A stretch of 64,000 nucleotides of DNA, taken from contig NZ_CAJHCQ010000007.1 in the NCBI RefSeq assembly GCF_904848665.1, positions 124,001 through 188,000 on the forward strand, in the 5' to 3' direction. The DNA is from Paraburkholderia hiiakae. GTDB lineage: Bacteria > Pseudomonadota > Gammaproteobacteria > Burkholderiales > Burkholderiaceae. Shown piece after piece: positions 59,855 to 64,000 of this stretch. Position 1 is the stretch's first letter. Every line of letters begins with the position of its first letter. Made by a program: the position numbers and the translations under genes. The notes under the pieces were generated by a model. That model made no database searches, was not told the origin of the DNA, and saw only the letters and a program-made list of their open reading frames with translations.

Positions 59855-60344
59855 TACATCGAGGAAAACACTGGTGGGAGTCGTAGGGGCCGCGTCTGCG
59901 GCCCTTTTGCTTTCTGTCGTGCCGCGCTTCGAGGGCGTCGTCTACCGGGGCTATCTCGATCCGGTTGGCATCCCCACGAAGTGCATGGGCGACACGCACG
60001 ACGTTGTGGTCGGGCAGCCCTACAGCGACGGTGAGTGTCGCGAGTCGCTGGAAACACAGCTCATCGCGCACGCCGAGCCGGTGCTTAAGTGCACGCCGGG
60101 CCTGAAGGGGCGCACGTACCAGCTCGCGGCCGCGGTGAGCTTCGCCTACAACATCGGCGCCAGCGCGTACTGCGGCAGTTCGACGGCGCGCCGCTTCAAT
60201 TCGGGCGACTGGCGAGGCGCATGCCGGGCAATCAACGAATCGGACGCGGGGCGCCCGCAATGGGTGACATCGGGCGGCAGAGTGTTGCCCGGTCTGGTGA
60301 AACGTCGTGCTGAAGAGCGCGAGCTATGCGAAAGGGGGCTGTGA
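59847..60344 (+). CDS. SAR endolysin (lysozyme, GH24-type)
   Basis: A 165-residue muramidase. The catalytic triad E-x8-D-x5-T is present (E29, D38, T44 in FEGVVYRGYLDPVGIPT). An N-terminal weakly hydrophobic segment (about 8-26, TLVGVVGAASAALLLSVV) rich in Gly/Ala/Ser is a signal-anchor-release domain that first tethers the enzyme to the inner membrane. Cys residues (for instance in KCMGD and ECRE) may form activating disulfides. GTG start with GGAGG. Confidence 0.93.
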   Translation: MASTSRKTLVGVVGAASAALLLSVVPRFEGVVYRGYLDPVGIPTKCMGDTHDVVVGQPYSDGECRESLETQLIAHAEPVLKCTPGLKGRTYQLAAAVSFAYNIGASAYCGSSTARRFNSGDWRGACRAINESDAGRPQWVTSGGRVLPGLVKRRAEERELCERGL

Positions 60345-60895
60345 TGCTGAGAGCAATTATTCCGTATGTGATCGCCGCGCTACTCGGCGCGGCAGTCGGC
60401 GCCGAGGTACTGCACCTGATCGGCGCCCGGCAACTCGCCGCTGAGCAGGCGGCGCACGCGAAGGACAACGAGCAGCACGCAAACGACATGCTGAACGTGT
60501 CGCACGCGGCGCTGGAGGGCGAGCAACGCGCGATTGACGCGCACAACGTGGCGCAGGCCGCGCTAGCCGCGGCGGACGCTGCAATCACACAGGAGAAGGA
60601 CGCTCATGAAACTGACAACCGCAGCTATCGCGCTGCTCTCGCTGCTGGCACTGAGCGCGTGCGCGTCGCAGTGCGCAACTGTTCCGCAGCCGGTAGCGGT
60701 AATGCAACCGGACCTGCCCGCGCCGCCGGCGTGGGCGATGGAAGCGCCGCCGTCGCAGACCTCGACCCAGCGGTTGCAGAACGCGTTTTCAGGGTCGCTG
60801 GAGACGACCAGCGAGAAATCGACAAAGTGAAGGCGCTGCAGGCGTACGTTTGCACTGTACGGCCGAGCACGCCCGATTGCGAGGCGAAGCGGTAA
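60344..60895 (+). CDS. Rz-like inner-membrane spanin
   Basis: A 183-residue protein with an N-terminal transmembrane helix (about 4-26, AIIPYVIAALLGAAVGAEVLHLI) and a long periplasmic helical Ala/Glu/Gln-rich domain (about 30-100), then a more acidic part. The gene for the outer-membrane partner Rz1 is fully nested in another frame. It links the inner and outer membranes in the last lysis step. ATG 60344 has GGGGG upstream. Confidence 0.88.
   Translation: MLRAIIPYVIAALLGAAVGAEVLHLIGARQLAAEQAAHAKDNEQHANDMLNVSHAALEGEQRAIDAHNVAQAALAAADAAITQEKDAHETDNRSYRAALAAGTERVRVAVRNCSAAGSGNATGPARAAGVGDGSAAVADLDPAVAERVFRVAGDDQREIDKVKALQAYVCTVRPSTPDCEAKR
60606..60830 (+). CDS. Rz1-like outer-membrane spanin, nested gene
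   Basis: A 74-residue lipoprotein wholly inside the Rz gene in a different frame. The signal peptide ends in LSAC (Cys19), and the 56-residue mature part is Pro-rich in the middle (QPDLPAPPAWAMEAPP), exactly as in Rz1. The AGGAGA before the ATG is a good ribosome site. It forms a complex with Rz across the periplasm. Confidence 0.9.
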   Translation: MKLTTAAIALLSLLALSACASQCATVPQPVAVMQPDLPAPPAWAMEAPPSQTSTQRLQNAFSGSLETTSEKSTK

Positions 60896-60985
60896 CCACG
60901 AAGCACGCGGCCGCGCTGCTATTCCTCGCGCGGTCGTTGCCGTTTGGACCTGGCTATCATGGGGGCTTGTCACTTGGAGCTTCCC

Positions 60986-61666
60986 ATGTGTACGAACTAT
61001 GCCGCAGCGCGCCGCGACCACATCTTTAAGCACTTCGGCATAGAGCCGCCGGATAGCCCTTGGCGAGACGAAATCTACAAAGACTATGCGTCGCCGATCA
61101 TTCGACGCGTTGATGGGGAAACGCGAGCGGATCTCGCGAGCTTCGGGATTGTCCCGCGCCGGCACATTCCCGACGGCGTGAAGGTATTCGACACCATGAA
61201 TGCGCGCGCGGAGACGGTCGGCGAGAGGCGAAGCTTCAGCGGCGCATGGAAGAAGCAACAACTCGCTCTCATTCCGTGCGAGGCGTTCTACGAGCCGAAC
61301 TATGAAACAGGGAAGGCCGTGCGCTGGCGCATCGGAATGGCTGACGGATCACCGTTCGCGATTGCCGGGCTCTGGCGGGAATGGATCGAACCGGATGGAA
61401 GGGCGTGGTCGTTCACGATGCTTACGGTCAACGCGGCCGAGCATCCGCTGATGAATCGTTTCCACAAGCCGGGAGACGAAAAGCGCTCTGTCGTGATTGT
61501 TCCGCCCGATGAGTATTCGAACTGGCTCGCCTCGCGCTCGACCGATGAGGCTCGTTCGTTCCTCAACCTCTTTCCTGCCAGCGCGATGCACGCAGAGGCG
61601 AAGCCTGCGCCGCCACGTGCAGCGAAGCCGAAGGCCACGCAGGCCGAGGATCCGGGCGAGCATTGA
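60986..61666 (+). CDS. HMCES/YedK-type SOS response-associated peptidase
   Basis: A 226-residue SRAP protein. The catalytic Cys is residue 2 (MCTNYA), and the other active-site residues are visible: N in DTMNARAE, E in PCEAFYEP, and H in AEHPLMNRFHKP. HMCES proteins make a thiazolidine link with abasic sites in single-stranded DNA and protect replication forks. A phage copy could protect newly replicated DNA. GGAG precedes ATG 60986. It lies just behind the lysis genes, so it is expressed late or from its own promoter. Confidence 0.93.
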   Translation: MCTNYAAARRDHIFKHFGIEPPDSPWRDEIYKDYASPIIRRVDGETRADLASFGIVPRRHIPDGVKVFDTMNARAETVGERRSFSGAWKKQQLALIPCEAFYEPNYETGKAVRWRIGMADGSPFAIAGLWREWIEPDGRAWSFTMLTVNAAEHPLMNRFHKPGDEKRSVVIVPPDEYSNWLASRSTDEARSFLNLFPASAMHAEAKPAPPRAAKPKATQAEDPGEH

Positions 61667-61674
61667 AAAGAGGC

Positions 61675-61703
61675 CGCCGATTCTTAGCGAAGCGGCGGCC
61701 TTA
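61675..61703 (+). terminator. Stem-loop after the HMCES gene
   Basis: GGCCGCCG (61675-61682) pairs with CGGCGGCC (61696-61703). Only a few T follow, so it is a weak terminator at best. The 230 bases to the next gene hold no other clear element. Confidence 0.5.
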
Positions 61704-61934
61704 AGCTTTGTCTTCCAGCTTGGGAGGCACTGGAGGTTGCGGGGTCTGTTGCAACCGCCATGTAAGGTAGCAGTAATATTTGGCGCCGTCTATACCGCAA
61801 AAAAGCCCATCGTCAGAGTAACCGTAGCCGCGCCGTTATTCCTTGCATGGCGCTCAACAGAGGGCGGAGATTCCTTCCTCTCGGATCGGTCCCGGTGTTA
61901 CATTTGCTGAAAATATGACAAATCCGGGGGCGCA

Positions 61935-62366
61935 ATGAAGGTAAGAAGTGCAGTCGCAGCGTTATTGATTTCAGCGTCAACAATCGTTGCAGCGCAACAA
62001 CCTGGAAAGGCTGCGGTGTATGTTGACGATCGGACTGAAGACGTTCAGGGCCATCGGCTTGCGTATGCGGTGAAGGAGCAAATTCGTAACTCGGCAAGCA
62101 TGCGGCTTGTGGATACGAAGGACGAATCCGCCCTGCAAATCCACCTCTCTAGCCTTGATCCCGACAACGATCAGATTCGAACGGTGTATTCGATGGCTCT
62201 CTCGCTAATCAACTTTTCGTCGCCGAGTTCGCCCCCGGTCTACCTGGATTCTACTAGTGGCGTCTGCGGTGCTCATGTCATAGACCAGTGTGCAAACTCG
62301 ATTCTTGCCAGGGTGGACAGCGAGATTTCCGCTGTTCGTGCGGCGCTCGCAAAATCGAGAAAATGA
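61935..62366 (+). CDS. Small exported protein, phage accessory
   Basis: A 143-residue protein with a signal peptide (MKVRSAVAALLISASTIVAAQQ). The mature part has a globular pattern AAVYVDDRTEDVQGHRLAYAVKEQIRNSASMRLVD..., SALQIHLSSLD and two Cys (GVCGAHVIDQCAN) that can form a disulfide in the periplasm. GGGGGCG is the ribosome site. The layout suggests a moron with its own promoter; function unknown. Confidence 0.75.
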   Translation: MKVRSAVAALLISASTIVAAQQPGKAAVYVDDRTEDVQGHRLAYAVKEQIRNSASMRLVDTKDESALQIHLSSLDPDNDQIRTVYSMALSLINFSSPSSPPVYLDSTSGVCGAHVIDQCANSILARVDSEISAVRAALAKSRK

Positions 62367-62483
62367 TACGCCGTAGGCTACGACAAGGGCTTTTCCGGTA
62401 GGACTGTCCATCATGCCGGAAAACCTGAAACCGATCCGGCATTGATGCGCCAGTACAAGGCAGGGCGGATGCGCCTGCACCCT

Positions 62484-62774
62484 TCAGCTCTCTCGCGGCC
62501 GATTCAATATCTTGTCGACCACGGCCTGCTGCCGCTGCGTCGGCTTGTCAGTCAAGCACGGCTCCGCATCAAGCTCCTGCATGAAGCATCCCCACACCGA
62601 CGAGGGCACGGCGCCGTGCCCATTGGCTCCCAGAAAGTTGCGGATCTGATTCGCGCGAGAGATGGTCGCGCGCAGCCGGTGGATCTCCCACAGCAGTTCG
62701 AGCACGACAGGTTCGGGATGGTCATCCCATATCTGGGCGAGGCGCTCGGCAGTGAGTGGTGGGCGGTGCGGCAT
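62484..62774 (-). CDS. LexA-box controlled small phage protein
   Basis: A 96-residue protein (MPHRPPLTAERLAQIWDDHPEPVVLELLWEIHRLRATISRANQIRNFLG...) with a helical centre and a C-terminal basic end. A consensus LexA box lies 12 bases before the ATG on this strand, so it should be induced by DNA damage. It is transcribed towards the moron gene on the other strand. I do not recognise it; an excision, lysis or host-takeover role at induction is possible. Confidence 0.72.
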   Translation of the reverse strand: MPHRPPLTAERLAQIWDDHPEPVVLELLWEIHRLRATISRANQIRNFLGANGHGAVPSSVWGCFMQELDAEPCLTDKPTQRQQAVVDKILNRPRES

Positions 62775-62785
62775 GCTAGTTCGAT

Positions 62786-62805
62786 TACTGTATAAACGTA
62801 CAGTA
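62786..62805. promoter_or_regulatory. LexA (SOS) box, right end
   Basis: TACTGT-N8-ACAGTA, the same 20-base layout as the box near the repressor. It lies just upstream of the minus-strand gene. Confidence 0.9.
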
Positions 62806-62920
62806 GTCTAGCGCGTTCCCGATTCTCTAATCGCCGCAATCTATGCGGTGAATACGGCCGGCATTCGCCGCATAGCCAAACGGATGGGCGATGTGTGCTC
62901 GATCAGGGACGGCGGCGGCC

Positions 62921-63532
62921 TTACGTCACGTCGGAGTCCCATCCGTCGTCGATCATTTTATTGAGGAAGTTGCTGTAAAACTCGATGCCCATGCGCGCCA
63001 TCGTGATGGGTTTCGTGTCGGGCAGTTTCTGCCCGTCATGTTCTACAGGTGGCTCATAGGTCTTGCCGCGATGCTTCACTGGTTGCGCGTATACCTCAGT
63101 TGGGGCGAAGTAGCTACGCGAGGCTCCGACCACGTCGGCGGGGATTGCTGTGCCGTCTTCGAAAGTGTACGTCGGGGCGTGCATGAACACTTTGTTGCCG
63201 TCTGGAAGATCGAATTCAAACCGCATCCCGGCGTCAAGTCTGCCGGTAATGTCGTCGCTCAAATGCTCATCAACATCTCGGGCGCGCGCGAGATATTGGA
63301 TAAGCGGATCGGAGCGGAGCGCGACGTTGATGCGCTTGACGTGCGGCGAATTGGTGAATTTCGAATCACCTTTGAGCGACGCTTGGGTTTTGTTCCAGAA
63401 CCTCGTCAACCTGCCAAGAGCCTCTTTCCACTGGTTTTCAAAATCTTCTGGGGACTTGGCGTGTTCCATCCGCGCAAGCGCATCGCGCGCGAACTCAAGT
63501 TCGCGCCGCGCCGCGTCAAGCTTTTTGCCCAT
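62921..63532 (-). CDS. Phage protein of unknown function at right end
   Basis: A 203-residue protein. It begins with a helical, charged N-terminus (MGKKLDAARRELEFARDALARMEHAKSPEDFENQWKEAL...) and continues with a domain of mixed strands (FEFDLPDGNKVFMHAPTYTFEDGTAIPADVVG), ending in ARMGIEFYSNFLNKMIDDGWDSDVT. AGGAG before ATG 63532. Similar two-part proteins are found near phage ends, but I know no function. Confidence 0.72.
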   Translation of the reverse strand: MGKKLDAARRELEFARDALARMEHAKSPEDFENQWKEALGRLTRFWNKTQASLKGDSKFTNSPHVKRINVALRSDPLIQYLARARDVDEHLSDDITGRLDAGMRFEFDLPDGNKVFMHAPTYTFEDGTAIPADVVGASRSYFAPTEVYAQPVKHRGKTYEPPVEHDGQKLPDTKPITMARMGIEFYSNFLNKMIDDGWDSDVT

Positions 63533-63591
63533 GTCGACTCCTGCGACGAAGTGCGTGCCCAATCATCAGCAGGCCAAGGGCACCCAAACGC

Positions 63592-63618
63592 AAAAAAGGC
63601 CCCGTCAAAAACGGAGCC
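63592..63618 (-). terminator. Strong terminator near the right boundary
   Basis: On the minus strand GGCTCCGT-TTTTG-ACGGGGCC followed by TTTTTT. It faces transcription from the right (the tRNA-Ser side and the TIR gene) and may be the former tRNA-Ser terminator. Confidence 0.85.
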
Positions 63619-63700
63619 CATTTCGGATCTGCAAAGGTACAACTGCGATTCTAAGGTACAGCGCTTTGAGCACAAATCGCTCAAAGCCTTATATATCGGG

Positions 63701-63753
63701 TGGCGGAGAGACGGGGATTCGAACCCCGGATAGGCTATTAACCTATACGCTCT
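63701..63753 (-). pseudogene. 3' fragment of a serine tRNA
   Basis: The minus strand reads a long variable arm (TATAGG-TTAATA-GCCTAT), a T arm CGGGG-TTCGAAT-CCCCG, an acceptor end TCTCTCC, G and CCA: the 3' half of tRNA-Ser. The anticodon stem-loop is not intact (CGCTC-AGAA-GAGCG with only four loop bases), and no D arm or 5' acceptor is present upstream. It is likely the scar of a second integration or an ancient att site. Confidence 0.75.
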
Positions 63754-63809
63754 TCTGAGCGTTCGTCTCGTCTTAGCGAGTGCGCGACAGGGTAGTCGCG
63801 TCGCTTAGG

Positions 63810-64000
63810 CTATGCCGGAAACTCGCGTCGGAGCGTTGCAAGTACCTCACCGAAGGTTTCCTTAATATTGCCTTTCGAGAATCGAATGTACTGTACGCCC
63901 TGAACATTCGAGAATTCCTCGACACCTTCCTCAAGCAGAAGAATGGCGCGGGGAAAGCCGAGCCGTCCCTGGAACAGGCCAGCCTCGTGGATTACATTCT
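63810..64000 (-). CDS. TIR-like nucleotide-binding protein, C-terminal part (putative defence gene)
   Basis: The last 62 residues of a gene that enters from the right edge. The segment NVIHEAGLFQGRLGF.RAILLLEEGVEEFSNVQGVQYIRF..GNI.ETFGEVLATLRREFPA follows the end of PF10137 TIR-like domains (E..GLF.GRLG..RA..L...GVE..S...G..YI.F), in which the Glu of NVIHE is the likely catalytic residue of NAD cleavage. Such proteins occur in antiphage systems. The N-terminal half and any partner are outside the window. Confidence 0.72.
   Translation of the reverse strand, partial: NVIHEAGLFQGRLGFPRAILLLEEGVEEFSNVQGVQYIRFSKGNIKETFGEVLATLRREFPA

Larger units (their letters stand above)
22390..63591. mobile_element. 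Lambda/HK97-type siphovirus prophage (right end uncertain)
   Basis: A seemingly complete temperate phage: attL in tRNA-His, integrase, immunity region, replication, late regulator, cos-type packaging, HK97 head, lambda tail, lysis and accessory genes. Gene order and the phiE125-gp8-type connector resemble Burkholderia phages of the phiE125 group. The left end is defined by the tRNA-His fragment. The right end is not seen: the last phage-like gene ends near 63.53 kb, but the matching tRNA-His is absent, and a tRNA-Ser fragment with a TIR gene follows. Confidence 0.9.

Noticed and set aside
63701..63790. Complete tRNA-Ser gene
   Set aside because: The anticodon loop has only four bases and there is no D arm or 5' acceptor strand; only the 3' half is tRNA-like.

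Overview
The window reads as chromosomal DNA from a high-GC beta-proteobacterium of the Burkholderia/Paraburkholderia/Caballeronia group. This is inferred from the GC-rich codon use, the pyrD-bpt-aat-Nudix neighbourhood and an ssuDCB locus followed by a Mop-type gene; I cannot fix the genus or species. About 22.3 kb of host sequence is followed by one large lambda/HK97-type siphovirus prophage that fills almost all of the rest.

Host part (1-22.4 kb): the 3' end of rpiA; two adjacent secreted proteins of unknown role; a Crp/Fnr regulator flanked on both sides by a 10-bp repeat family; manC (mannose-1-phosphate guanylyltransferase/isomerase) behind a long leader; a FadR-type GntR regulator; a Gfo/Idh/MocA oxidoreductase; a polar amino-acid ABC transporter pair (binding protein, 16-bp perfect hairpin, permease) with no ATPase; pyrD; the N-degron enzymes bpt and aat; a Nudix hydrolase; tRNA-fMet; a short group of small genes (UPF0303, SMR efflux, DUF1488, TetR); a 3-hydroxyisobutyryl-CoA hydrolase-like protein; the sulfonate genes ssuD-ssuC-ssuB-ssuF; and a J-domain protein with half a zinc finger, placed against a terminator and a 47-nt 3' fragment of tRNA-His.

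Prophage (22.39 to at least 63.5 kb): the tRNA-His fragment marks the left attachment site, with a tyrosine integrase next to it. A mixed-strand block of small accessory genes follows, then a lambda-like immunity region. That region has a short repressor without an autocleavage domain, a divergent YdaS/Cro-like gene, and four CACC-N4-GGTG operators in two clusters 1.8 kb apart that overlap recognisable promoters. A LexA box drives a gene that runs convergently into the repressor, which suggests a Tum-like SOS switch. The early operon holds a YdaT-like protein, an O-like replication protein with internal iterons, a DUF1064 nuclease, many tiny overlapping genes and a Q-like candidate. Directly after this candidate lies a promoter whose whole spacer is a perfect dyad, followed by a strong terminator, as in lambda pR'-tR'.

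The late genes are in textbook order: HNH, probable cos, terminase, portal, ClpP-like protease, HK97 capsid, connectors, tail tube, a G/GT chaperone pair with a classic -1 frameshift signal, tape measure, lambda M-L-K-I-J, tail accessories, a lipoprotein moron, then holin, SAR endolysin and nested Rz/Rz1. An S74-chaperoned fibre gene sits between M and L. The right end has an HMCES/YedK gene, a small secreted protein and a second LexA-box gene.

Right edge (63.6-64 kb): a terminator, a 3' fragment of a serine tRNA and the C-terminus of a TIR-like (PF10137-type) protein, a likely antiphage defence gene that runs off the window. The intact tRNA-His expected at attR is not in the window, so the true right boundary is unresolved.
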